DNA of 34,317 nucleotides from an uncultured Endozoicomonas sp. GTDB lineage: Bacteria; Pseudomonadota; Gammaproteobacteria; Pseudomonadales; Endozoicomonadaceae. Made by a program: the position numbers and the translations under genes. Under the pieces are notes generated by a model. The model was not told where the DNA came from and searched no databases. It saw only the letters and a program-made list of their open reading frames with translations. Position 1 is the stretch's first letter; each line of letters begins with the position of its first letter. Location: NCBI GenBank assembly GCA_900299555.1, contig OODV01000130.1, positions 1 through 34,317 of the forward strand, read 5' to 3'. Of the stretch, positions 1 to 7,601 are shown piece by piece.

Positions 1-234
1 TCAGTCCTTTGACAACAGGTTTCAGGAAAATATCAATTGGTGTGGTGAAAGACAGGTTTACCAGAAGATAAACATATCATTGGAAAGTACTTCACTCAGC
101 GGATTGAGCGGCAGAATCTGACCTTGAGAACTTGCTTGAAATGTTTAGCCAGAAGGACTCTCTGCTTCTCAAGATCAATAGACATTCATGATAAGGTTAT
201 CGGGGAGTTTATCTCCCGAAACCACTATCAATAG
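1..234 (+). pseudogene. IS1-family transposase (InsB-like), C-terminal remnant
   Basis: The frame that opens with GLPEDKHIIGK near base 55 runs to a TAG at 232-234 and reads like the C-terminal end of IS1-type InsB transposases. Visible motifs are FTQRIERQNLTLRT, LARRTLCFSRS and IHDKVIGEF, the conserved block that follows the catalytic core in this family. Upstream in the same frame are two TGA codons (10-12 and 46-48), and the window begins inside the element, so the N-terminal part is missing or decayed. It is most likely an inactive fragment of an insertion sequence. Family assignment is by motif recognition only. Confidence 0.72.
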
Positions 235-521
235 TTTTGATACATCAACGTTAATTGGTGATCCTCCCACCTGCTCATATCCAAAAACCGATTTTGAACG
301 CAAGCCTGTATGATTTTGCATCATTCAATGGGGGGGGGAGTAGGATTATAAACACACAAAAATGGTCAAAATTTATTCATCTTTTTGCCACTGTCTAGAA
401 CAGTGGAGGGTAGTCTTGTGGTAGCAGGCCCGACAGTATCATACTCACCAATGCGCTTTGAGTATTTCTTATTTCTTTATCCATGAGAATCACTCTCTGG
501 TAATTGATACTTTAAGTATGA
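235..521. other. Non-coding stretch between IS1 remnant and sanA
   Basis: No convincing gene is visible. The stretch contains an IS1-end-like string beginning GGTGATCCTCCCACC at 257 (about 13 of 18 bases match the classical IS1 terminal repeat as I remember it), a run of nine G at 330-338, and AT-rich sequence downstream of the sanA stop. It is probably decayed insertion-sequence DNA. Confidence 0.4.
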
Positions 522-1190
522 TTAGGTTGGTGGGGTAATGCCAATTTCAATCGTAGGGCCAAGGAATTTCGGGACAGTGTTCAGGAAATGAACTTCCAGA
601 ACTGCCAGCACTCTGGCAAGAAACTCTCTGGTTTTATTACTGATGTCCGAGTTATAACCTTCTCCTGCATTGAAGGCGATGGCATTGATGTCATGGTTCA
701 GGGCAATATAGAGTGCCCGCTTATTGTGTGGGGCCTGTGAAATAATGGTGAAACTGTCTAAATCAAAGACATGATGTGCTCTCAGGACCGAGTCCAGTGT
801 TCTGAAACCCGCATAGTCCCGGTATATCCGATCTGAGGGAACCCCTCTTTTGAGAAGGTCTCGCCTGATGGTACTTGGCTCATCGTAAAAGCGTGTGCTG
901 TTATCACCACTGATAAGGATGTAGTCAATTTTACCTGCTTTAAAGAGGCGATGGGCCGCCTCTAGCCGGAGTCGATAGTGGTCATTAAAACCACCAATAC
1001 GAGAGTATTTGCTGGTACCCAGTAAAACCCCTACCTGATTGTAGGGAAGGCTGTTGATATTTGAATAAAGGGATTCATTGGTTGTGCTTACGACCAGATA
1101 GTTACAAAGAACAGTAAATGCCAGCAGGGTGGCTGCAGAGAGCGCTGCCAGCCGGGAAATAATCACTAAATGGGGCAGTCGAACACCCAT
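522..1190 (-). CDS. sanA: SanA/ElyC-type DUF218 envelope protein
   Basis: A protein of about 222 residues with one N-terminal membrane segment (roughly residues 8-32) followed by a DUF218 domain. Typical SanA strings are visible: GVLLGTSKY, the RLEAAHRLFKAGKIDYIL stretch, ISGDN, YRDYAGFRTLDS and ISQAPHNKRALYIA. In Escherichia coli SanA is an inner-membrane protein with its domain in the periplasm, linked to envelope barrier function and vancomycin exclusion at high temperature; its biochemical reaction is unsettled. The longest frame opens with TTG-ATG-ATG. The second ATG (1190) is preferred because it lies six bases after GAAGG. The next gene upstream is transcribed the same way, with about 90 bases between. 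Confidence 0.82.
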   Translation of the reverse strand: MGVRLPHLVIISRLAALSAATLLAFTVLCNYLVVSTTNESLYSNINSLPYNQVGVLLGTSKYSRIGGFNDHYRLRLEAAHRLFKAGKIDYILISGDNSTRFYDEPSTIRRDLLKRGVPSDRIYRDYAGFRTLDSVLRAHHVFDLDSFTIISQAPHNKRALYIALNHDINAIAFNAGEGYNSDISNKTREFLARVLAVLEVHFLNTVPKFLGPTIEIGITPPT

Positions 1191-1280
1191 CATCAACCTT
1201 CAATGAAAATCCTATTATTCTATGAGTAGACCATATTGTGTGGCTATCATAAAGTCGATGCATAGTAATTATTGCGAATT

Positions 1281-2459
1281 TTAATCAGACTTTCGTCTTA
1301 ATCCATCAATCATAAGCTTTGATATCGTTTTGCTGGGAGCGTCTGGAATCCCCAGTTGTTCTGCTATTGCTGGTGGTCTGTATCCCAGTATGTGCGCTTT
1401 AATCATTAGCGCTAATGGTTTTGGAAATGATGCCCGAATGGCAAGCTGTTCGGTCAGCATAAGGTTCTGGTAGCTTTGGTCGGTAACGTAAATAACAGGT
1501 TTGCCTCTGTAGATAGCCTGTTGGGCCACTGATGATTTATGTACGATAACGGCTGAAGCAATGGTGCTTAACGTGGCTGTTGAGTAAGTACCATGGTGAA
1601 GCAGGTGAACATTTCCACCTGCCATGGAGTCAATGATTCTCCGTTCAAGGCCGCCATCAAATTTGGGGTGATAAGTCACCAGAAAAAAGGTGTCAGGAAG
1701 TAGTAGTGTGGCTTCTATGAATGTCTGAAAAGCTTTTGGGTAGCTTTTGCTATAATCACCGGCAAACAATACGACGGGTTGATGGGGGGGGATGTTTAGA
1801 GTCTCGCGTAACAGGTCTGTATCGGTTTCCTGATAGATCGTGTCCCAGTCTTCCAGAGTAGGCTGTCCGGTCACTTTTACCATTGCTCCCTTCGACTGGG
1901 CTATATCCTGAAAGCTGGCAGCAGTTGTTTTGCTGGGTACGTGAAATTCATCCACATAGCTGAGTTCTTCGAGAAAAGGCTGTACGTAGCTGATTGAATC
2001 AACAGGTTCAAAATTATCGTAAAAGGCAATGACTCTAGCGCCTCTCCTTTCCCAGATATTGGCAATCTGAGCCTGTGCCCTGCTGGCCATACCGGTATAG
2101 ATGATTTTCGCGGAAATCATTTCAGCGAGATGGTAGACCAGACTCTGGTTTAATGTCTGGTTGCGGTTATCAAATAGTACATCATTGTGTGTCAGTGCAT
2201 CTATCTGAATCAGCGCAGGCTCATCCTTGAAGACCTCTGCCGCACGCCCCATGGCCAGTATTCGGTAAGGAATATTGGCGCTTTTCAATCTTTCCTGAAT
2301 ACGAATAAAGGCATTACTTTCTCCCTGGTCGTAGGCAACGAAGAGAATGGCTGTTTTTATATAGCCGGTTTCACTGCTGTGTGAAACAGGCACAAAAAAG
2401 AGCCAGAGAAAGGAAAAGATGACTGGTACTTGCAGGTACTTGAGCTTGTAGTTTTTCAC
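1281..2459 (-). CDS. Secreted GT-B-fold-like protein of unknown function
   Basis: A 392-residue protein with a clear N-terminal signal peptide (hydrophobic segment about residues 11-25, then SHSSE). The mature part looks like two Rossmann-like halves. The N-half starts KTAILFVAYDQGESNAF. The C-half carries VVLFAGDYSKSYPKAF, FFLVTYHPKF, then HKSSVAQQAIYRGKPVIYV, an arrangement recalling the nucleotide-sugar-binding half of GT-B glycosyltransferases and UDP-GlcNAc 2-epimerases. Such enzymes normally work in the cytosol, so export would be unusual. The start is GTG at 2459 with GGGG nine bases upstream. It lies between trmA and sanA on the same strand. I do not recognise a named family; the fold assignment is inference. 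Confidence 0.5.
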   Translation of the reverse strand: MKNYKLKYLQVPVIFSFLWLFFVPVSHSSETGYIKTAILFVAYDQGESNAFIRIQERLKSANIPYRILAMGRAAEVFKDEPALIQIDALTHNDVLFDNRNQTLNQSLVYHLAEMISAKIIYTGMASRAQAQIANIWERRGARVIAFYDNFEPVDSISYVQPFLEELSYVDEFHVPSKTTAASFQDIAQSKGAMVKVTGQPTLEDWDTIYQETDTDLLRETLNIPPHQPVVLFAGDYSKSYPKAFQTFIEATLLLPDTFFLVTYHPKFDGGLERRIIDSMAGGNVHLLHHGTYSTATLSTIASAVIVHKSSVAQQAIYRGKPVIYVTDQSYQNLMLTEQLAIRASFPKPLALMIKAHILGYRPPAIAEQLGIPDAPSKTISKLMIDGLRRKSD

Positions 2460-2542
2460 TTGTTACTACCCCGGTGAACATCCTTAAAACATTTACTTCC
2501 TAAGTTTCAAGGTAGGATTGCCACCGGAGGTTGTAAAACTGA

Positions 2543-3652
2543 TTATTTCCTGATCAGATGAACGCCCATTTCAGCATGATGAGTGTATGGGAACTGGTCA
2601 AAAAGGGCGATTTTTTCGATTCTATGGGTCTGGCAGATTGTTGACAGGTTTTGCTTCAGAGTTTCAGGGTTGCAGGAAATGTACAGAATATTGTCGAAAT
2701 TCTGTACCAGTTTCTCTGTTCCTTCATCAAGGCCGGCGCGAGGTGGGTCAACCAGAATGGTTGAGAATCGATAGCTGTCCAGATCGATTTCGCTTAAACG
2801 GCGGAACTCACGCTCTTTATTCATGGCCTGCGTAAATTCCTCACTGGAAAGGCGGGCGATTTCTACATTGTCCACACCGTTCAATTTGAAGTTTTCCCGG
2901 GCAGAGTGCACTGAGGTTTTTGCAATCTCGGTAGCCAGTACTTTTTCAAAGTGGCCTGCGAGTACACAGGTAAAGTTGCCATTGCCGCAATAGAGTTCTA
3001 ATAAATCGCTGCCCTCCTTTAATGAAGTGCTCAACGCAATTTGTTGCGAGGCACGGCTGGCCCAGGAAAGCATATGTTCATTAACGCCAGCATTAGGCTG
3101 AGTAAAACTGTTTTCTACCTGAGTGTAATGGAACGCCTTCCCATCAACAATCAGCGTTTCTGTGACATAATCTTTGTCCAGCACCCGTTTCTGCTTACGG
3201 GCACGTCCGATAATGCGAATGCCAAACCTTTCCTGAAGTTCGGTTGCTTCCTGCTTCCAATCATCATCCAGCTGTCGATGATAGATCAGTGAAACCAATG
3301 CTTCCTGAGTCTGGGTTGTGAGAAACTCAACCTGAAAGAGTCTTTTTTTAAGATGATTGCTGGCAATGATTGCTTCAATCAATGGCATCATTAACCTGTT
3401 AATAGTTTCTGAGCCGCTGGGAAAGGACGTTACTTCGAAGGGCTGCTTGGTCTGTGGATCAAACATCCGGTAGTAACAATGGTCGCCTTCATGCCAGACA
3501 TGAAACTCTGCCCTCATCCGGTAATTTTCTGGTCTTGAGCGGAAGAGTTCCAGCTCAGGAATGCCAAACTCTGCAAATTCACTGCGAATACGGCTGGCTT
3601 TTTCTGCCAGCTGCTCTTCATACCTTTCGGGTTGAACTGTTGGTAAGGACAT
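2543..3652 (-). CDS. trmA: tRNA (uracil-5-)-methyltransferase TrmA
   Basis: SAM-dependent methyltransferase that makes m5U54 in the T-loop of tRNAs. With the chosen start it is 369 residues, close to the usual length of about 366. The N-terminus matches the family (ERYEEQLAEKASRI, then YRMRAEFHVWHEG). Further on are LELYCGNGNFT (SAM-binding motif I), ILVDPPRAGLDEGT, and ILYISCNPETL with the nucleophilic cysteine. The C-terminus DQFPYTHHAEMGV is typical. The frame stays open upstream to a GTG at 3811, adding 53 residues that do not resemble TrmA; the ATG at 3652 fits the family start, although its ribosome-binding site is weak. The two flanking genes are on the same strand but separated, so it is probably a single-gene transcript. 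Confidence 0.95.
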   Translation of the reverse strand: MSLPTVQPERYEEQLAEKASRIRSEFAEFGIPELELFRSRPENYRMRAEFHVWHEGDHCYYRMFDPQTKQPFEVTSFPSGSETINRLMMPLIEAIIASNHLKKRLFQVEFLTTQTQEALVSLIYHRQLDDDWKQEATELQERFGIRIIGRARKQKRVLDKDYVTETLIVDGKAFHYTQVENSFTQPNAGVNEHMLSWASRASQQIALSTSLKEGSDLLELYCGNGNFTCVLAGHFEKVLATEIAKTSVHSARENFKLNGVDNVEIARLSSEEFTQAMNKEREFRRLSEIDLDSYRFSTILVDPPRAGLDEGTEKLVQNFDNILYISCNPETLKQNLSTICQTHRIEKIALFDQFPYTHHAEMGVHLIRK

Positions 3653-3825
3653 GGTGTCTGGGTTCTGTTGACATAAGTTTTCAGGCTCGGTGGCTTCAGG
3701 AGGCGGACCGAGAATAGGCAGTCCTGCTATGGTGGCAGAAAAATGGTCTAAAAATTTTCTGTCATCCTCGCTACGGGCGCTATTCGCGGACAGCCTTCTG
3801 GCCGTTTCCACAGAACCTGGTGATC

Positions 3826-3854
3826 AATAAAAAACGGCCCATATTATGGGCCGT
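3826..3854 (-). terminator. Rho-independent terminator of the NCS2 permease gene
   Basis: ACGGCCC/GGGCCGT stem around a seven-base loop (the palindrome extends to 10 bp). Read on the minus strand it is followed by a T-rich run. It lies about 40 bases past the permease stop and just upstream of trmA. Confidence 0.85.
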
Positions 3855-3894
3855 AATAGTAAGTACGTGAAGAGTGGTTTATGACTGGGTCTGT

Positions 3895-5202
3895 TTACAT
3901 GACGATCTTCGCCAGACACAACGCACCAACGATGTATGAAGCAGCGGATACCTGACGGTAGTTGCCGCTCAGCAGCTTCAGAATGATGTAGGAGAGCATG
4001 CCAATAATAATGCCTTCTGCAATGCTGTATGTCATTGGCATAAACAGCAGGGTCAGAAATGCAGGGATCGATTCGCTGAAGTCATTCAGATCGATCTCCT
4101 GAATAGGAGACATCATGAACAGTCCCACCAGAACCAGGGCAGGAGTGGTTGCGGCGCCCGGCACCATCAGGAACAGGGGCGAGAGGAACAGGGCGACCAG
4201 GAACAAGCCTGCGACGACCAGAGCTGTCAATCCGGTGCGACCACCTTCAGAAACCCCGGTGGCACTTTCCACAAAGGTGGTTACTGTACTGGTTCCAAGG
4301 CAGGCGCCAGCAGTGGTAGCAACCGCATCGGCAAACAGTGCCTGTTTACAGTTGGGCACTTCGCCTTTTTCATTCAGCATGTTGGCTTTGGTTGATACAC
4401 CCACCAGAGTCCCTACTGTGTCGAACATATCAACAAACAGGAAGGTAAACAGGATGATGGCCATATCAGTAGTAAATACTTGATCCCACTGGAACTGGAA
4501 TAAGATCGGAGAAAGATCTGGAGGCGTCAGGCCATTACTGAAATCTGGCATAGAGGTAACGCCCAGAGGGAAACCAATCAGGGTGGTTGCTACGATGCCG
4601 ATCAGAAGCGCACCGCGAACACCTTTTACCAGCAATACGCCCGTGACCAGAATACCAATCAGCGCCAGCAGTGGCTTTGGATCAGTCAGCGAACCAACAG
4701 CTACCAGTGTGGCCGGGTTGGCTTCCACAATACCGGCATTCTGCAGACCAATAAAGGCAATAAATAAACCAATACCACAGGAGACCGCTTTCTTTAGACT
4801 CAGCGGTACGCTGTTAACAATGGCTTCACGGATATTAAAGGCGGTCAGAACCAGGAAGATGATACCTTCCAGAAAAACGGCCGTGAGTGCCATCTGCCAG
4901 GAGTATCCCATGCCCAGAACAACACCGTAAGCAAAGAAGGCGTTCAGTCCCATCCCCGGGGCGAGAGCAAAAGGCAGTTTTGCCCAGAGAGCCATGACCA
5001 GCGTACCGATAATGGCTGAGATGGTGGTTGCGGTGAATACAGCACCAAAGTCCATCCCTGCATCTTTAAGAATCAGCGGGTTGACCACAAGAATATACGC
5101 CATGGTCATAAACGTGGTGAAGCCTGCAATCACCTCGGTTTTGACATTCGTGCCATGGGCTTTCAGGTCAAAATAATTCTCGAGTAGTTCCCTGCTGGAC
5201 AT
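3895..5202 (-). CDS. NCS2-family purine permease (AzgA/AdeP-GhxP type)
   Basis: A 435-residue polytopic inner-membrane protein of the nucleobase:cation symporter-2 superfamily, AzgA-like branch, which takes up adenine or hypoxanthine/guanine by proton symport. The N-terminal GFTTFMTMAYILVVNP, LPFALAPGMGLNAFFAY, TAFNIREAIVNSVP and FLFVDMFDTVGTLVGV are signature stretches of this branch, and about 12-14 hydrophobic segments are spread over the length. The start ATG is preceded by AAAGG six bases upstream. A terminator follows the stop and a 350-base non-coding region precedes the gene, so it is monocistronic. Substrate preference (adenine versus hypoxanthine/guanine) cannot be decided from motifs alone. 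Confidence 0.9.
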   Translation of the reverse strand: MSSRELLENYFDLKAHGTNVKTEVIAGFTTFMTMAYILVVNPLILKDAGMDFGAVFTATTISAIIGTLVMALWAKLPFALAPGMGLNAFFAYGVVLGMGYSWQMALTAVFLEGIIFLVLTAFNIREAIVNSVPLSLKKAVSCGIGLFIAFIGLQNAGIVEANPATLVAVGSLTDPKPLLALIGILVTGVLLVKGVRGALLIGIVATTLIGFPLGVTSMPDFSNGLTPPDLSPILFQFQWDQVFTTDMAIILFTFLFVDMFDTVGTLVGVSTKANMLNEKGEVPNCKQALFADAVATTAGACLGTSTVTTFVESATGVSEGGRTGLTALVVAGLFLVALFLSPLFLMVPGAATTPALVLVGLFMMSPIQEIDLNDFSESIPAFLTLLFMPMTYSIAEGIIIGMLSYIILKLLSGNYRQVSAASYIVGALCLAKIVM

Positions 5203-5553
5203 AGATTACCTTTAGTCTTTACATCAGCATTATGTTCTTTCGATCAGAAGCGGCATTCTAATATTTTGCCTGTTCGGTCGATCAGAAAAGCTGATAAAGA
5301 TATATTCTTTTTAGTAGTTATTTAATACGTATTTATGTTTTTTTTTATTTTTGTTGGGTAGGAGGGGGGCTTAAAAAGTGATCAGCCTGGTTCTCTGGCC
5401 ATACTATACCTTTTGCAGGGTGTTTTCCTGTGTGCATTAACAGAGTTATCCACAGAAGTTGTGGTTAAGTGGTGTTTGAAGGTTTGTTAAGGGGTGGGGT
5501 AAAGTGCTGATGTTTTTAAGTAAGCTCTTGAGTCTCTTTAACTCTTTTAATTC
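5203..5553. other. Intergenic region with DnaA-box-like palindrome and repeated CGATCAGAA
   Basis: No gene is visible. CGATCAGAA occurs twice upstream of the permease (5241-5249 and 5279-5287); the second copy continues into the inverted repeat ATCAG-AAAAG-CTGAT. A perfect DnaA-box match TTATCCACA is at 5446-5454, and with the following TGTGGTTAA it forms a near-palindrome. No cluster of further DnaA boxes is seen. The first two are candidate operator elements for the permease. Confidence 0.35.
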
Positions 5554-5745
5554 TTAGTTTCGACGTTCTAGCTGGGCCAGAATATTCTGGCGAACCTTCT
5601 TCATCTGTGATGCGATCCGGTCGCTGCGATGACCGGTAAGTATCATTCTCTGCTCAAGCCTTTGAAGTGCGTGACAGGTCCGGTTGAGCCTGAGGCCAAG
5701 TGCTTTCTGGAAGTGTTTTTCAGATTGGTTGTTTGTATTATTCAT
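5554..5745 (-). CDS. Small hypothetical protein, 63 residues
   Basis: A short basic protein with no recognised family. From about residue 15 it is predicted to be helical, with spaced leucines (LGLRLNRTCHALQRLEQRM) and a basic C-terminal half. The ATG at 5745 has a GGGG only a few bases upstream, too close for a standard ribosome-binding site. It lies between the GIY-YIG-like gene and the permease on the same strand. It may be a real small gene or a chance frame. Confidence 0.35.
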   Translation of the reverse strand: MNNTNNQSEKHFQKALGLRLNRTCHALQRLEQRMILTGHRSDRIASQMKKVRQNILAQLERRN

Positions 5746-5775
5746 ACCCCAAGTATAGATGGGTGTGAAACATGA

Positions 5776-5807
5776 ACACCCTCAAAGGATTATGGCTTTG
5801 AGGGTGT
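5776..5807 (-). terminator. Hairpin after the GIY-YIG-like gene
   Basis: A perfect 12-bp stem (ACACCCTCAAAG/CTTTGAGGGTGT) with an eight-base loop, 14 bases beyond the stop of the gene at 5821. The T-tract is poor (GTTTCA on the minus strand), so it may act as a weak terminator or an mRNA-stabilising hairpin. Confidence 0.6.
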
Positions 5808-5820
5808 GGAAGGGTGGGGG

Positions 5821-6801
5821 TCAGGCTACAGCAGAAATACTCTGGTTATTCATGCTTATGGCTCGTGTGTTGAGCTCTGTCAGCAGTTTTTCAATTTGTT
5901 GGCGTTCGGATGCCTGATTGTCTGAGGTCTTCTGAGCTCTGGCTTTTCTATGTCGCTCGATGGCATCACGGATTCGCCTTTCCTTTGGATCAAGCTCGAT
6001 AATAATCTCTGGTTCAATATTTTCCACAGGCTCTGGTTGAGCTACTGCCTCAATTTCAACCTCTACCAGTGCTGGCTTGCCGGGTTTGTTGTTGAGGATT
6101 TCAACCGCGCTATTATCGCCTGACAGCACCGCATTGGCTGCAGCCTGAATGGCTTCAAGTTGTGCAGAAATATCATCACTCAAGCAGATGTTATTCATCT
6201 GAACAACCGCATTAACTTGTGAGCCATTTTCCTGTTTGGCTGCAAGTTGCTCTTTCTGGGCGTCGGTTGTACTTTCAGCAGTAGTAGCCGCAGGGGTTTC
6301 CAGCTTTATTTCTGCTGCTCTCAGAATTTCAGCAGGTGCTGAGGCCTTGGTTTTTTCTGTGCCGGGTTGCTGAGTCGTTGCTGGCTTCTCATCGGTCTGC
6401 TTTTTGGGTTCCGGAGATGGCTCATCAAAGTCGTCGATGTCACCATCAAACTCCGAAAAGATGCTGGCCAGCTCTTTCTCAAGATTGGATTTTCTGGTTC
6501 GTGTTTTCTTTTTGGGCTGAATTTTAACCGTACTGGTTTTGTAACCTTTCAGGCTGCGTGCATTCAGCGTTTCAATCGCTTCCTGTTCCAGCATGTTAAG
6601 TTCATTACGATCTTCAACATCGTCCCACTCTTCAACAACAAAGGCATCCTGGCCATGTACGCGAATTTCCTGATATAAGGGGTAGTCAAGGTTTTGCTCG
6701 GCTGCAGCCACCATTTTTTCCCATTGGTCTGCCAGGTCATTTCGGGTTGACCCGACATAGACTTGAGAGGTGGTTTTGTTGGTGACGGTGAAGATAATCA
6801 A
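5821..6801 (-). CDS. GIY-YIG-like N-terminal domain protein with long acidic/low-complexity tail
   Basis: A 326-residue protein. Residues 1-90 look like a GIY-YIG nuclease domain: IIFTVTNKTTSQVYVGSTRNDL at the start (FTV and YVG in place of GIY and YIG), a central PLYQEIRVHG, and ELNMLEQEAIETLNA with the expected late glutamate, then KGYKTSTV. The arginine normally found in the helix after YVG is not apparent (ADQWEKMV), so catalysis is doubtful. A lysine/arginine-rich patch (PKKKTRTRK) and a long Ala/Glu/Thr/Pro-rich linker follow, and the C-terminus is helical. The start is a TTG at 6801 with AAGG nine bases upstream; later starts would cut the domain. Role unknown; a DNA-binding, non-cleaving function is one possibility. 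Confidence 0.55.
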   Translation of the reverse strand: MIIFTVTNKTTSQVYVGSTRNDLADQWEKMVAAAEQNLDYPLYQEIRVHGQDAFVVEEWDDVEDRNELNMLEQEAIETLNARSLKGYKTSTVKIQPKKKTRTRKSNLEKELASIFSEFDGDIDDFDEPSPEPKKQTDEKPATTQQPGTEKTKASAPAEILRAAEIKLETPAATTAESTTDAQKEQLAAKQENGSQVNAVVQMNNICLSDDISAQLEAIQAAANAVLSGDNSAVEILNNKPGKPALVEVEIEAVAQPEPVENIEPEIIIELDPKERRIRDAIERHRKARAQKTSDNQASERQQIEKLLTELNTRAISMNNQSISAVA

Positions 6802-7035
6802 CGCTTAAGACCTTGCTAGAACTGAAACAGGGGCGGGATTATACCTGTCAATTTCAGACTGTGCAGGGGGGGAAAGCTCGTATTTTGTAGTTTTTTTTAT
6901 CAATTTTTGAGTTGATTTTTCAGGCTGTTCTGCCAGCGTTTCGGTAAAGGGTCTCGGCAAGGCGAAGCGCTATTGCGTTAATATGATTTAGTTGTCGTTT
7001 ATTGTGCTGTCTGGGGTTTCTGTATTGTGGTAAAT

Positions 7036-7054
7036 CCGTTACGGGGAGTAACGG
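7036..7054 (-). terminator. Hairpin directly after rimI
   Basis: Perfect 7-bp stem CCGTTAC/GTAACGG with a five-base loop, adjacent to the rimI stop codon. No strong T-run follows on the minus strand, so the terminator call is tentative. Confidence 0.5.
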
Positions 7055-7540
7055 TTACTTGAAATCGTCGTAGCCCAGTTCCATGGCCATGACAATAGCA
7101 TCTTCCCAGCCATTCCCCATTGGATAATAGTTTTTTCTTATGCCTATCTCGCTGAATCCTTCCTGAAGGTAAAGGTTAAATGCTTTATTGTTGGATTTGC
7201 GAACTTCCAGTAATAGAGTCATGCAGTTTGATTGGGTTGCTTTCTGCGTCATGTGTTGCAGGAGTCGTCGGCCGATGCCCTGCCTTTGATGCAACTTGTC
7301 TATTGTCAGGATAAGAATGCTGGCTTCTCCAGCAGCGGCCATCATTACGCAATGCCCGACAGGGGTGCCCTTAATCTCTGCCAGCTCACAGATGTAGCCT
7401 GACTTCAGGCTGTCTGCAAAATGTGTTTTGCGCCAGGGATGCTCTGCTGATCGCTGTTCAACAGCATTGACCTGCTCAAGGTCGGTGTCTTGAATGCTTC
7501 GAAAGTTGATAGTGTCTGAGGTTGTGATCAGTGGTGTCAT
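7055..7540 (-). CDS. rimI: Ribosomal-protein-alanine N-acetyltransferase RimI
   Basis: A 161-residue GNAT-fold acetyltransferase. RimI uses acetyl-CoA to acetylate the N-terminal alanine of ribosomal protein bS18. Family features are EQRSAEHPWRKTHFADSL near residues 28-45, ILILTIDKLHQRQGIGRRLLQHM with the acetyl-CoA pyrophosphate loop (QRQGIG), LLLEVRKSNNKAFNLYLQEGF, and GIRKNYYP near the end. The gene follows the psi-subunit gene by 61 bases on the same strand; holD-rimI is a common pairing in gammaproteobacteria. The ribosome-binding site of the ATG at 7540 is weak, which fits translation as a downstream operon gene. Confidence 0.92.
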   Translation of the reverse strand: MTPLITTSDTINFRSIQDTDLEQVNAVEQRSAEHPWRKTHFADSLKSGYICELAEIKGTPVGHCVMMAAAGEASILILTIDKLHQRQGIGRRLLQHMTQKATQSNCMTLLLEVRKSNNKAFNLYLQEGFSEIGIRKNYYPMGNGWEDAIVMAMELGYDDFK

Positions 7541-7601
7541 GATGATTGATGGTGTGTAAAAGAGATTAGGCTTTGGTTGCTGGTTACCCTTGCTCTGGTT
7601 T

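Noticed and set aside
330-338. Run of nine G upstream of sanA as a possible phase-variation tract
   Set aside because: It is about 180 bases beyond the sanA stop and in no reading frame or visible promoter, so there is nothing for it to switch.
4115-4483. 122-codon plus-strand frame inside the purine permease gene
   Set aside because: It is a shadow of the permease frame on the opposite strand: the protein is low-complexity, with no family and no ribosome-binding site.
5440-5465. Chromosomal replication origin
   Set aside because: Only one good DnaA box, no AT-rich unwinding region with clustered boxes, and no dnaA/dnaN/gidA neighbours.
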